Below the pieces are notes generated by a model, which saw nothing but the letters and a program-made list of their open reading frames with translations, did not search any database and was not told the origin of the DNA. Below, piece by piece: positions 36,476 through 48,633 of a stretch of DNA of 64,000 bases. Source of the stretch: Strongyloides papillosus (lineage: Eukaryota > Nematoda > Chromadorea > Rhabditida > Strongyloididae); the NCBI GenBank assembly GCA_005656395.1, contig SRSI01000074.1:806001-870000 (forward strand), given 5' to 3'. Each line of letters starts with the position of its first letter. Within the stretch, counting starts at the first letter, position 1. The translations under genes were made by a program, and so were the position numbers.

Positions 36476-37694
36476 ATGGTACTTACGGAAAATATTCAAA
36501 ACATTGCAAATGTTGGCAAGCAAGATGTAGATGAGGTAAGTAGAGATATTCTTTGGTATGGAGCATATCACCATTTTTTTACTCCACTAAACAAATTATT
36601 CATGGATATTCCGTTACAGAAATCTACCAAGCCTGCAGAAAACAAAAAAGAGTCTGAAATTGACGAGCCTCTATTGAAAGAAAATCCCAATAGATTCGTT
36701 ATATTTCCTCTTCGTCACCATGATATTTGGCAATTCTACAAAAAGGCTGTTGCCTCTTTCTGGACTGTTGAAGAGGTAAGTTACTTTATTGCGCGTGTCA
36801 ATCACGTGGTAATTTTGCGATTAAACAAAAAAAATTTTTTAGGTTGACCTGGGAAAGGATATGAAAGACTGGGAATCGATGTCAGATGGGGAGCGCTACT
36901 TTATCTCAAGAGTGTTAGCCTTCTTTGCTGCATCGGATGGTATCGTTAACGAGAATTTAGTTGAAAGATTTTCAAAGGAAGTCCAGGTCCCCGAGGCACG
37001 CTTTTTCTATGGTTTTCAAATTGCCATGGAAAATATTCATAGTGAGATGTACTCGAAACTTATTGAAACCTACATTCGTGATCAGGATGAGAGAAATAAA
37101 CTCTTCAACGCTTTGGATGAATTTCCTTTCATCAGAAAGAAAGCTGATTGGGCTCTAAGATGGATTGCCGACAAAAACGCTACTTTTGGAGAACGTGTAA
37201 TTGCTTTTGCAGCTGTTGAAGGAATATTCTTCTCTGGTTCATTTGCTGCCATATTCTGGCTTAAGAAACGTGGCTTGATGCCCGGGTTAACACATTCGAA
37301 TGAGTTGATTTCCCGAGATGAGGGGTTACACCGTGATTTTGCATGTCTTATGTACAGTTACTTGGAGAACAAGCCATCTGAAGAACGTATAAAGGAAATA
37401 ATTAGAGATGCCGTTAGTATTGAAAAGGAATATCTTACTGATGCTCTTCCTGTTGATATGATCGGAATGAATTCAGGTTTAATGTGTGATTATATCGAGT
37501 ATGTTGCCGATCATCTATTGGTAGAACTTAATTGTCAAAAGCTTTATAATACTAAGAACCCATTTGATTTTATGGTTAATCTCTCAATTGAAGGCAAAAC
37601 CAATTTCTTTGAGAAGAAAGTATCTGAATACCAGAAATTCGGTGTAATGTCCACAGAGGAGGAACGTGTTTTTACATTAGACGCTGATTTCTAA
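36476..37694 (+). CDS. rnr-2: Ribonucleotide reductase small subunit (R2)
   Basis: Class I R2 subunit carrying the diiron-tyrosyl radical for dNTP synthesis. Exons 36476-36775 and 36843-37694 (67-nt intron GTAAGT..TTTTTTAG) give 383 residues. Iron ligands D132, E163, H166, E226, E260, H263 and radical Y170 are all present, each six residues before the human numbers. The C-terminus is FTLDADF, the peptide that docks to the large subunit. Other blocks: [64 protein letters not shown]. An 84-nt stretch at 36536-36619 starts AG|GTAAGT and ends TTACAG in the variable N-terminus; if spliced, the protein is 355 residues. Codon use is richer in G/C than in neighbours, as for a highly expressed gene. 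A TTCTACAG acceptor ends at 36453. Confidence 0.97.
36536..36619 (+). other. Candidate in-frame intron inside RNR2
   Basis: 84 nt, multiple of three, no stop in frame. Donor GAG|GTAAGT is a perfect consensus and acceptor CCGTTACAG|AAA is good. The encoded 28 residues (starting VSRDILWYG) have no counterpart I know in R2 proteins. The base composition is intermediate between exon and intron, so the sequence alone does not settle it. Confidence 0.5.
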
Positions 37695-38549
37695 TGTTAT
37701 TTTTATTTAAATTCCCTTTAACCTATTGTGCATTGGAAATAAAGCTTATCTAATTTTTACTTCTTATTTGTCTATTTAAAAGCCCATTGTACATCTTCGC
37801 GTTTAACATAGTGACAGTATTAACCTCATTTTATTGTTGTATCAAGGTCCATCTCTCATAGTTTAATGTTTATGTTTTTTCCAACTAAGACGCTTGGCAT
37901 TCTTCGGTATATTTTATATTCATTTATTAATCGATTTAAAAGAAGTATTTTTTCATTCCCATCTCTTATCGTTATGATATTAAGTACTATCAAATTTTTA
38001 ATATCAATAACTATTTCATAAAAATTTCCCATTAACATGAAATATCATCACTGGACGTCAGTTCAACATAATTTTTTTAATCCCTTTAATATTCATTTAC
38101 AAAAGAAAGTAAAAGCTTAAATTTTAAATTTGTTATTTTTTGTAGTTGTACTCTTTATCCCTATTTATAATAAAAGTTGTATAAAATACTCCTATAACGA
38201 CTTCTATGTATAAATTGAGAAATACTACACGCGTTGCGCTAATTTTAGCATTAACTTGATTGACAGATATATTCCTCCCGCTTTTTGACATTATTATCTG
38301 GATTTTTCTCATAGATTCAATAATACTTTTATGATTGTACTTTATTTATTGAATTCAGTTTGTGTGTACTTTGATTTTCTATATATTTGTTTACACATTC
38401 TTATTTTAATTAAAATAAGAAAATTATCTGAAATATACGTTTAATTATATAAACTGTGTCGTTCACGAAAATAATTCATTGATTGTTTAAAATTATTTTT
38501 CATTGGAAATTTTTTGTTTTAATAACCTTTTATTATTTTAGATTTTGAT
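37695..38549. other. Intergenic region RNR2 to CHD
   Basis: An AATAAA polyadenylation hexamer lies at 37738-37743, 44 nt after the RNR2 stop. The rest is A/T-rich; a minus-strand frame at 37856-38038 has no recognisable content. TTATTTTAG ending at 38541 is a trans-splice-like acceptor 8 nt before the CHD start. Confidence 0.55.
37738..37743 (+). terminator. Poly(A) signal of RNR2
   Basis: AATAAA, 44 nt downstream of the RNR2 stop codon, in a comparatively mixed-sequence stretch (CATTGGAAATAAAGC). The hexamer is common by chance in this genome, so position is the main support. Confidence 0.55.
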
Positions 38550-41500
38550 ATGTCTGACGAGGAAAGTGAATTAACATTAGCTGATGATGTATCTCAAGAC
38601 AATTCACAATTAGATGGCACAGAAGAATCTCAACTTCCTAGTGAGGAAGAACAAAATAATTCACATGCAGAAGAACCACAGAGTAAAAAGAAAAAACCGA
38701 CATCTAAATCAAAAAAGTCTAAAAAATCAAAACCTGAATCAATCGAAGAGATTTGTGAAGCATATGATATGGAAAATCCATCATTAGATTATACAGAAGA
38801 TGATTATGTAGAATTAACATCTTATAGACATTATCAAACAAAATATAGAGAAAAAATTGAATTATTTAACCCTGAAGCTGATAATTCTAAACAAACCGCC
38901 ATGGTATTAGCAAAATTCAAGGAATTTAAACAATTACAAAGTGATTTTAACACCACTAAATCAAACACAAGTAGTTCGAAAAAAAGTAGTAGAAGTACAG
39001 GAAGTAAAGAAAAATCTGTACCTGCATTAAAGATAAAAATTGCTGGAAAAAAACGTGGCAAAAAACAAGAGTCAGATGATGAATTTGAAGAACTTCTTAA
39101 ACAGCATGAAAGCGAATTGGAGGCTGTCGAAAGAGAAAAGGAAGAAAGAAAAATTGCTAGAGCTCAGAAGATTGCTGAGAAAAAAGCAGCTCAGGCTGCA
39201 GAGGCTAATAAATTTAGAAAACCCAAACTTGAGAATATCGAACATAAAGATTACTGTGAAGCATGTGGTCAAGGTGGTGAAATATTGCTTTGTGATTATT
39301 GCCCAAGAACTTACCATTTACCATGTGTCGATCCATCATTGACAGAAGCTCCGGAAGGTGATTGGATGTGTCCAGCCTGTGAGGAGGAATGTGCATATGA
39401 AGAAAGAGTTTCAAATAATAAGCAATATTGTTACGTTTGTAAAGTGAGTTTTTTTATTTTTTATTTGGGTATAACTATGATGATCCTAAAATTCACTATG
39501 ACTGTTGCATATTATAGCAACATTTTAGGCATTTTTACTATTTTTACAAAAATTGGTTAATTGAAGTGAATTGATTCAACCAATGTGGTGGTAAAGATGC
39601 TAAATCAATGCATTTTATTTAGTGTAGTATAATTTAGTGATTATTATGTTACAAAAGGCAAAATGCTACAGCTTTTATTTAATATGAAATTAAAAGGCGA
39701 ATCTGAGTTAACCTAAAAAAAATATATCTTATCACTAGATTAATTCTATTAATTTTTCTAAATATTTTCAGGGAGGTGAAAATTTACTATATTGTACAAC
39801 ATGTCCATTTAGTTTTCATGGTTATTGTCAAGATCCTCCTTTAGAAGAAGTACCTGTTGGTGATTATATTTGTCCACGTTGTAAAGTTGAAGAACCTAAG
39901 AACAAGATTGATAAAATCTTATCATGGAAATGGGAGGAAAAAGAATACCCCGAACCATACAAAAAAGGTGAATTGCCTCCAGAAAATACTACTGACCCAA
40001 CACTAAAGAAAAAAAGGAAAGAAATGTTATACTTACGACCGGCAAAAAAACTTGATGTCAAAAAGACAAGACTTTTATACATAAAGTGGAAATATTTATC
40101 GCATTGGCATTGTGATTGGTTGCCAGAGATGGTTGTTGAAGTTCATCATCCTCAAACATGGAGAACGTACTGGAGGAAAAATGATCCAGAAGTTCCTCCA
40201 AACTTCGAAAATGATGACGATGATGAAGAGAGAACTCACAGGAAAAACAAAGCACACGATCCATTGGGTCTTTATGATAGATTTTACAAGTATGGGATTA
40301 AACCAAATTGGTTAGTTGTCCAAAGGATTATCAATCACATAAGTTATGGAAAAAATCAATACGATTATCTTGTTAAGTGGTCTGAATTGTCTTATAATGA
40401 CTCAACATGGGAAAGAGATGATTTCGATATACCTGGTTATGAAACAGCAATATGTAAGTATTGGCAACATCGTCACGACATGACAGGTGAAACTATACCC
40501 AAAAGTGTTAAGAAGAAAATTGAAAATAAAAGAATCGAAGATGGTATCACAGAAGACGATTCACGTAAGAAGAAAGTTGTTTACGACATTAGAAAAAAAC
40601 ATGAAGTTCAGCCTGATTATATTACAGAGACTGGTGGTACACTTCATCCATACCAATTGGAAGGTATCAATTGGCTCCGACATTGTTACTCACAAAATAC
40701 TCACGCAATTCTTGCAGATGAAATGGGTCTTGGTAAAACTGTCCAAGCTATGACATTTTTATATGCTTTATATAAGGAAAATGCTTCCAAAGGTCCATTT
40801 TTGGTTGCTGCACCATTATCAACACTTCTTAATTGGGAAAGAGAAGCTCATACATGGTGTAAAGATTTTTATTGTGTCACTTATGCTGGTGATAAAGATT
40901 CTCGTGCTGTCATCCGTGAGCATGAATTTTCTTTTGCTGAAGGTGCAGTTAAAGGTGGCCCAAAAGCCACAAGAATGAAAGATCCACAAAGTGTCAAGTT
41001 TCACGTTCTACTGACGTCTTATGAATTAATTAATATGGACAAAGCTATTCTTTCTTCAATTAAATGGGGTGCCCTGGTCGTTGATGAAGCACATAGATTA
41101 AAAAATAATCAATCACTCTTCTTTCGAAATTTACGTGAATATGATATTGGTTATCGTCTTCTCCTTACCGGAACACCACTTCAAAATAACCTTGAGGAAC
41201 TTTTTCACTTACTTAATTTTCTTTGCCCAGACAGTTTTTATGACCTCGAGAAATTCTCCTCTGAATTTGCTGATGTTTCAAAGGAGGATCAAATACAAAA
41301 GCTTCATTCCATGCTCGGACCACATATGTTACGTCGTCTGAAGGCTGATGTACTAACTGGAATGCCAACAAAAAGTGAACTTATTGTTCCTGTTGATTTA
41401 GCTCCAATGCAACGTAAATGGTATAAAAATATTTTAACAAAGAATTTTGAAGCACTTAATGTTAAAAATGGTGGTACTGCAATGTCTTTGACAAATGTTT

Positions 41501-44295
41501 TAATGGAATTAAAAAAATGTTGTAACCACCCATACCTTTTTGCCAAAGCTTCTCTTGAAGCTCCAAAATGCCCTAATGGTTTATATGAATTAAATGCTCT
41601 TATAAAAGCATCTGGAAAGTTAGTTGTTATGCATAAAATGTTGAGAAAGTTATATGATCAAGGCCATCGAGTTTTAATATTTTCACAAATGACTAGAATG
41701 TTGGATGTTTTGGAAGATTTTTGTGAATTAGAAGGATATAAATTTGAAAGAATTGATGGTAGTATAACAGGACAACTTCGTCAGGAGGCTATTGATAGAT
41801 TCAATGCACCTGGTGCTAAACAGTTTATCTTTTTACTTTCTACAAGAGCTGGAGGTTTAGGTATAAATTTAGCCACTGCTGATACTGTCATTATTTATGA
41901 TTCAGATTGGAATCCACACAATGATACTCAGGCATTTTCACGTGCTCATAGACTTGGCCAAAAGAATACTGTCTTAGTGTATCGTTTTGTTACAAGAAAT
42001 TCAGTTGAAGAAAAGGTTACATCTGTTGCTAAGAAGAAAATGTTATTAAATCATCTTGTTGTTAGAGCTAACACTGGAAGCAAAGGACCATCATTATCGA
42101 AATCAGAGTTGGATGATGTTATCAGATGGGGTACAGAAGAGCTTTTTAAGGAAGATGATAATCTTGATGAAAATGGGGAGCCCAAACCTATAGAAAATGC
42201 TATTGTCTGGGATGATGATGCTATAGATAAATTACTTGAAAGAAAACCATTTGATCCTAATGAAAAAGTTGAAAAAGATTGGTCTGACGAATATTTGTCT
42301 ACTTTCAAAGTTGCCACTTATGCAACAAAAGAAGTAGAAGAAGAGGAGGATGAAACAGAAGTTATAAAAGAAGAAGATCAAGAACCAGATCCAGACTACT
42401 GGGAAAAACTTCTTCGTCATCACTATGAACAGGATCAAGAAAGCGAATTGCAAAATCTCGGTAAAGGAAAACGCGTTCGACGACAAGTTAATTATGCATC
42501 AAATGGAGCAAATCAGGAGTGGCAACAGGTGACGATTGAAAACGATGGAGAATTTTCAGAAGACTTCTCTGACCTATCTGACCACTCAGAGGGTGGTGAT
42601 TCAGATGCTGATGGAGCTGCAGAGGCTAGGAAGCGTAAGAAATATGGTGATGACAAACTTCCACCACTTATTGGTAGGGTAAATGGTCTTATTGAAGTTC
42701 TTGGTTTTAATCCACGTCAACGGAAGGCCTTTTATAATGCAGTAATGAGATGGGGTATGCCGCCATCAGATGCCTATCAATCACAATGGTTGACGAGAGA
42801 TCTAAAATCAAAATCAGAACGAGTTTTTAAGGCTTATTCATCTCTTTTTATGCGCCATCTATGTGAACCTGTTGCTGAGAGTGCTGATACTTTTAGTGAT
42901 GGTGTTCCAAGAGAAGGAATTAACAGACATCATATTCTTGCAAGAATGGGAATTATGTGTTTAATAAGAAGGAAAGTCCAAGAATTTGAATCATATAATG
43001 GTAGTTGGTCTATGCCCGAGGTAAAAGAGCAGATGGATAAAGCCGCAGCAGCAGCAGCTTCAAATACCGGTGGAGGGAATTCTTCGGAAACCAAAGAAGT
43101 TACTCCATTAAAAGAGGATAAATCGATGTCACCTAGTAATGAAGATATTGATATGGCAGATGCTTCAAATGATGGGGCTGGAGAAGTAAAAACAGAAATA
43201 ATGGATACTGAAAGCAATGAAAATACAACGGACAATATAATGGAAAATAATCATGCACATGCTTCAATAGATGGAATCAAAAGACCAAGACCACCTTTTA
43301 AATTTAATATTGCAGATGGTGGGTTTACAGAACTCCATGGACTATGGCAGAATGAAGAAAATTCTGTCTCCCAGGGAACAGAATATGAAATATGGCATCG
43401 TCGACATGATTATTGGTTGTTAGCAGGTATAACTGTACATGGTTATGGCAGAATGGGAGACATTATGAGTGATCCACGTTTCGGAATTCTCAATGAACCA
43501 TTTGAAAATTTGGCTAAAGAAAAACCGAATATGAATAGTCAAGATGTTAAGAGTAAATTTATGCAACGTCGTTACAAATTACTAGAACAGGCTTTAATAA
43601 TTGAAGAACAATTGAGAAGAGCTGCTTATATAGAAGTTGAACAGGCTGATGAAGATGGTTTAAAAAATCTTGATAATCACCATTCAGAATTTGAAACACT
43701 AGTTCATACTCATAGAGAACTAAACGAAAGAGCCAAAAATGGCGATAGAAATTCCAAAATAGTAATGGGAAAAGTTTTAACACGATTAGAAGATCTTTTA
43801 AATGACATGAAAAACGATTTAGCACGTCTACCTGGTACAGTAGGGAAATTATCATCAGTTGCAGAGCGTCTTCATATGACAGAAAGAGAGATTCTCTCAA
43901 GATTAACGACAAAAGATAGTACAGCTGTTGCGGGCAAAAGTCCACTACCTCCACCAGGGCCATTTATAACTCCTTTAATTGGACAAAAATTGTCTTCCAT
44001 TCAACCTAAATTTGCATATCTTCTTAAAGATGTTGCTAATACATCCAAAAATGAGACTAATACTGATAATGAGAAAACAACTGAAAAAATGGATATAAGT
44101 GTTGAAGAAGCTCCAGAACTACAAAAAGAATTGTCAAATGATGGAAATCAAAACAACGAAGAAACTGTTCAAAATGAAATAGTAGAAAAAAATAACAGTA
44201 CTGTGGAGAATGACTTGAATGATTTAAAAAATGAAGATGTTGAGGCAATGGATACATCTGAAAAGGAATCTCAACAATCTATTTCAGCATTATAA
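38550..44295 (+). CDS. let-418: Mi-2/CHD3-4 class ATP-dependent chromatin remodeller
   Basis: NuRD-type nucleosome remodelling ATPase. Exons 38550-39443 (298 codons) and 39772-44295 (328-nt intron, GTGAGT..TTTTCAG, phase 0) give 1805 residues, close to LET-418 and human CHD4. Order: acidic, Lys/Ser-rich N-terminus; PHD1 about 231-280 ([20 protein letters not shown]); PHD2 about 293-342 ([16 protein letters not shown]), split by the intron; and tandem chromodomains about 385-560 ([33 protein letters not shown]). The SNF2 ATPase follows with ADEMGLGKT at about 613, VVDEAH at about 733, [10 protein letters not shown] at about 763, and helicase-[30 protein letters not shown] and RAHRLGQK. The C-terminal CHD domains have [15 protein letters not shown] and [19 protein letters not shown]. 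The tail is acidic and low-complexity. C. elegans has two such genes, let-418 and chd-3; I cannot tell which. Confidence 0.97.
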
Positions 44296-45228
44296 TTTAA
44301 ATGATTGTTTTAATAATTATTATTTGTTAACCGTTTTAACGGATACATAATTTTATATTTACCGACTTCTTAATATATTTTTCGTTTTTCACTTTTATCT
44401 TTAAAATTAAAAAGAAATATATTTGTTTCAAAAAAAGTTTAGAGACAAATTAATTAAATTATCTCAAAAAGTGTTTATCCTTGTCTATTGGCAGTTAAAC
44501 AATTTAACATTACTTAATTTTAAAATCAGGTATCCTTAATTTAGTCAAACTTTCAACAAAAAGGGATATTAAACTTTTTTTTGTCTATCTGTAGAGTAAT
44601 TAAATATTGTACCAATATAACGATCTTTATTACACATATCTTGATATCCGGAATGACTTATAAAAAGATATAAGAAAAAGGAGTAGTAAATATAAATATC
44701 TGGGAGGTGATAATATTAATTATAATATTGTTATATCAGACGTTATCTTTAATTAACATTTTACCTAATAAATTTTTTTTAATGTTGTGCAAAAATTATA
44801 AATGGGTGATCATAAAGATGTACCTTTTTCTATTTTCGTAATTCTTAGTATGTGAATATAATTTGATCACATAATATATATCCGGATTCGGTTGCATTCT
44901 TTTAAAATATAAATTAACTTTAAAACTGAAAATTGTTTGTTTTTTGCAACATCTCTTTATTTTTGATTGATTTACTTGAACAAAGATATTTACGTAAAAG
45001 ATATAGATAATGATAAAATATACGTAGTTGGGTTGGATTTTATAATTTGTCTCTGAAGAAAAATGTTGTAGATGAGAGATAAAAAGTAACAAGAATTTGA
45101 TTTTAACAATATATGTATTGAGGCAGGTAATTAGGGTAGAACCTGAAATCTGACTCCACATTTTTATTATATAAAAGGAATAATCTCCTCTTTTATTATA
45201 TCATTCTTTTCTTTATTACCGAAAAGAG
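44296..45228. other. Intergenic region with collagen promoter
   Basis: About 930 bp, A/T-rich. The minus-strand frame at 44796-45161 is Tyr/Ile/Phe/Lys-rich and is not accepted as a gene. A consensus TATA box lies at 45170-45178 (separate entry). Confidence 0.5.
45170..45178 (+). promoter_or_regulatory. TATA box of the cuticle collagen gene
   Basis: TATAAAAGG, a full TATA consensus with the GG flank, 59 nt before the collagen ATG. This would place transcription start about 30 nt downstream, with a leader of about 30 nt. Strongly expressed, stage-regulated nematode collagens commonly have such a box close to the start. Confidence 0.65.
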
Positions 45229-46282
45229 ATGTCTATTAGTACTGCAACATCAGGAGCACTATTCTGTAGTGGTTTAACTATTGTTTTATGCCTTTACGCA
45301 ATAATTACTATTCAAAATGATGTTGCATCATTAAAAAATCAAATTGATAATGAGATTGATTCGTTTAAGGTAAATATTAATGCTAATTTTATTTCTTAAT
45401 AAAAAATTTTATTAGATCTTGTCCGATGATATCTGGGGAAATATGGTTAATTTAGGTGCTGGATCTCCAAAAAACAGACAACGCCGTCAATCATATGGTG
45501 GATATGGTGCTTCTGGATCAAATCCAAGTTATGGAGGTTATAGAGGAGGATCTAATCCACCAACTACTCACCCATCTTCCCATGTTCCAACCGGAGGATT
45601 CCCACCAATGACACCAGGAGCAGGAGGTCAAGAACAAGGTCCAGGAGGTCCACAATGTCAATGTTCTGCTGAAAATAAATGCCCAGCTGGACCAGCAGGA
45701 CCAAAAGGATTACCTGGTTTGGATGGTCTTGATGGATTACCAGGAAAAGACGGAGTTCCAGGAGAAGATGCCACTGATATTGAACAATCACCACCACAAG
45801 GATGCTTTAACTGTCCAGCTGGAGCACCAGGAGCTCCAGGAGTACCAGGACCACAAGGAGTTCGTGGAATGCGTGGAGCTAGAGGACAACCAGGATTCCC
45901 AGGAATCGATGGAGTCCCAGGTACACCAGGAGAGTGTGGACCAGTTGGAGCACCAGGACAAGATGGAAAACCAGGTGCACCAGGAGATAAAGGAAAAGAC
46001 GGAGAAAAACCAATTTCAAGAAAAGGATTACGTGGACCTCAAGGAGAGATGGGAGAAATGGGACCAGAAGGTGACCAAGGACCAGAAGGAGCACCAGGAG
46101 CCCCAGGAGCACCCGGAGTACCTGGAATCAAAGGATTCACAGGAGCTACTGGGGCTGATGGACCAGAAGGAGCTCCAGGACAACCTGGTAAACCTGGACC
46201 AGATGCTAACTATTGTCCTTGCCCATCTCGTTCTGATGCACAAAGCGCCGGTGTTGGTTCTTACAAGAAAAGACGTCTCTAA
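45229..46282 (+). CDS. Cuticle collagen (COL family)
   Basis: Structural collagen of the nematode exoskeleton, secreted by hypodermis. Exons 45229-45369 (47 codons) and 45416-46282 (46-nt intron) give 335 residues. The N-terminal cuticle-collagen domain is the membrane/signal-anchor segment (about 8-28, SGALFCSGLTIVLCLYAIIT) plus IQNDVASLKNQID. A furin-type processing site RQRR is at 68-71. Then come a Gly/Tyr/Ser-Pro-rich linker, a Cys cluster CQCSAENKC (about 143-151), and Gly-X-Y blocks. A Cys-bearing break CFNC separates them; the main Gly-X-Y run has further small interruptions. The terminus is YCPCPSRSDAQSAGVGSYKK. Codon use is biased to GGA and CCA, as in highly expressed nematode collagens. 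A TATA box lies 59 nt upstream. The other open frames over this region are shadows of the repeat. Confidence 0.97.
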
Positions 46283-46831
46283 ATAATTTTATTTATTTAA
46301 ACTTTACTTTGAATCATTTCTATATCTACACTATAAGATAGAAATAAATAAATTATTACATTAAATTTTATTTAAAAATAAACCATCTGGGATGTAATCT
46401 ACTTTCAATATATTATTTTCTAAACGAAAAAATAAAAAAAATACCTTTGGTCTTGTGATAACCAAAGTGTTTTTTATTTAATTTATATTTTAAATATTTA
46501 AGCATTATTCTTTAATCCTTGCGACAAATGATGACACTCAAAAAAATCAAAATCTGTTATTTTTTAAATAACATAATATTCAATAATATAAATATTTCAA
46601 TATAGACTTGTTTATGTACGTGTTTTTATCTTGTTATCATATAAAATTCATCAAATGACGTATAAATATTGGAAAATACTATAACGTATATATTCCTTAT
46701 AGTTGTGTCTGTGCTTTTCTTCACCAAACAACACTTGTTTTAGAAAAGCCGTTTTTTAGTGTTTATATTTTTATCACACACATTTAAAAAATCGATTTTA
46801 AAAACTATTTTTTTCATTTTCTTTTTGAAGA
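46283..46831. other. Collagen 3' flank and spacer
   Basis: An AATAAA at 46343-46348 lies 61 nt after the collagen stop and is the likely poly(A) signal. The remaining 480 bp are A/T-rich with a short inverted repeat ACCTTTGGTCTTGTGATAAC / CCAAAGTG near 46442-46471. No gene was seen. Confidence 0.5.
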
Positions 46832-47157
46832 ATGAATTTTAGTGGTAAATTTGCCCATTTAATTCCAGAATCTAGAAAATATGCAGATTGCTTATTTGAT
46901 GTTGCTTCAAATGTGATAGATGCATACCAATCTGTACAAGATGTAAGAAATACTAACCATACACTTTTAACAATTCCAGACAGTAGTAGTAGTTTTACTA
47001 AATGTAATGGAAAATTAATGAAATACCCCAGCAACTCTCATCTTAATCTTATACCAGACAAGACTTTGGTAAAAAGTAAATCGATGATACTTTTAATTCA
47101 GGTATACTTGTAACTAACCAATACTAATAGAATTATTTATTCTAGGGAAAAAAGTGA
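46832..47157 (+). CDS. Small conserved-looking protein, unknown
   Basis: Exon 46832-47101 (90 codons), a 44-nt intron (GTATAC..TTATTCTAG) and a tiny last exon 47146-47157 encoding GKK and a stop give 93 residues. Without splicing the frame reads three other residues (VYL) and also stops, so both forms are 93 long. The sequence is soluble and mixed (KFAHLIPESRKYADCLFDVA; LLTIPDSSSSFTKCNGK; KSKSMILLIQ). It is not low-complexity, so I believe it is a gene, but I recognise no family. It runs convergently toward the NuSAP gene, which ends 143 bp away. Confidence 0.5.
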
Positions 47158-47299
47158 GTAAATAACAAAATGGTAAATACTTGTACAATTAACTATTAAA
47201 TAATTTTCTGTAAAATTACTTATATTTTAGAAGAATAATAAAAAAAATATACAAAAAAATATATATACAAAAATAATAAAAAACGAGCAAAAGAAATAT

Positions 47300-48416
47300 T
47301 TATTTTCTACAAGAATTAAGTTTTCTTTCTCTCTTTATTGCAGCACTACTTCTGATAGACGCGTACTTATCCAATTTGCCAGTACCCTCGTTCTTAGAGC
47401 CTAAAAGAGGTCCCTTAGAAATTTTACCAGAGGTACCAGACTGTTTTTTATTTCTACCAACATTACTTGAAAATGCAGTATTTGCTTTCTTATACGACTG
47501 CGATAATCTCTCAACCAAAGTCATTTCTCTTTTCCTTCCCTGGAATGCCCCTGATGCATTTTTCCCTGATAAGACTTTTGGAACGTCGAAGTTAGGTGCA
47601 GGTGTTCTATTTAAAGAGTGGGAAAGTTTTGAAGTATCCATTGGAGCTTGAGAAAAGTCATAACCTTTATTTTCTCCATTTGGAAAGACAAATTGTCTAC
47701 CGGGAGAAGAGAGCCTCTTTGGTGTTGCAAGTCTCTTGAAAGTATCTGGGACAGAAGCCTCGTGTTTAGCGTGTAACTCTTTAATACGCTCCTGTCTCTC
47801 TGCGATGGACTCAGCTTTCTCAAAGATACTTTTATGTTGACGATCGAATCTCCCACCTTTCTTTTTATTTGTCACTTTCTTTTTGTCGATTTTTTGATAC
47901 TCTCCCTCATCACAGCTCATAAAGGTAACAGCTTCATCGGAAGAATGTTTGATTTGATTATTATGACCATCAACTACCTATAAGTAAGAATCATTTAGAA
48001 AAATAAAAATATATGGTCAACACTTACATTAAGCTTGTGCGGTGGTGTAACATTCTTCTTTACTTTAACACCAAGATTAGTAGAATTAACCTCTTTTAAA
48101 GTATTTGAGGAATCTTCACAACCCAATTTTCTATCATTTGTTGGTTTTAAATTTTCTCTCAAATTAACTTCATCTTCGTCATCAGTAACGAAAACCTCAT
48201 ATTCTCCTGACTTTTCAGTGACGTTGTTTTGGTTGTCACTACCAAGACCCAATTGGCTTAGATAAGTAGTAAGTCTTGTAATTAAATCTACTTTCTGAAA
48301 AAAAAAATGACTAATCTACAGTAACAAATCAAAATTACCTTCCCATTAGCCCTTAAACCATAAGATTTACACTTACTCCTGATCTCATTATATGTTAAAC
48401 TGGCGAAATCATCCAT
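47300..48416 (-). CDS. NUSAP1: NuSAP-like nucleolar and spindle-associated protein
   Basis: Microtubule- and DNA-binding mitotic protein. Exons 48416-48339 (26 codons), 48294-48028 (89 codons) and 47977-47300 (225 residues) have 44- and 50-nt introns, all phase 0, giving 340 residues. The N-terminus is a SAP-type motif, SLTYNEIRSKCKSYGLRANG then KKVDLITRLTTYL, closely matching NuSAP (SLKYSDLQNLAKSLGLRAN). After an acidic linker come RFDRQHKSIFEKAESIAERQ, the NuSAP HxxIFxKMESI region, then ERIKELHAKHEAS, GRQFVFPNGENKGYDFS, and GRKREMTLVERLSQSYKK. The C-terminus is very basic (RSSAAIKRERKLNSCRK), suited to microtubule binding. I start at MDDFAS; a 30-residue upstream extension lacks similarity. 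Confidence 0.82.
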
Positions 48417-48633
48417 TTTAGTGGAAATAGTAGAATTAGTTGTGATGATTTTAGTGGTATATAAATAGTCCTTTTGTTTAAAAAAAAAGTGCCAAAATCC
48501 TAACACGATTTACAACAGAGGTCAAGAAAGTAACAGTTTTGGAATAGTAGTATAAGTTTGCATAAAAACGTTTTATTGTTAAAACATGTCAATCAAAAAT
48601 ATACAATATAATATCCATTTAATATAGAATTAA

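Noticed and set aside
43559..43963. 134-residue frame antisense to the CHD gene
   Set aside because: Shadow of a conserved coding exon in the other strand.
44796..45161. Minus-strand 121-residue frame opposite the collagen promoter
   Set aside because: Low-complexity translation overlapping the collagen TATA-box region; no family.
45564..46243. Several long frames antisense or shifted to the collagen
   Set aside because: Shadows of the Gly-X-Y repeat; the Gly-Pro frame with cuticle-collagen N-terminus is the real one.
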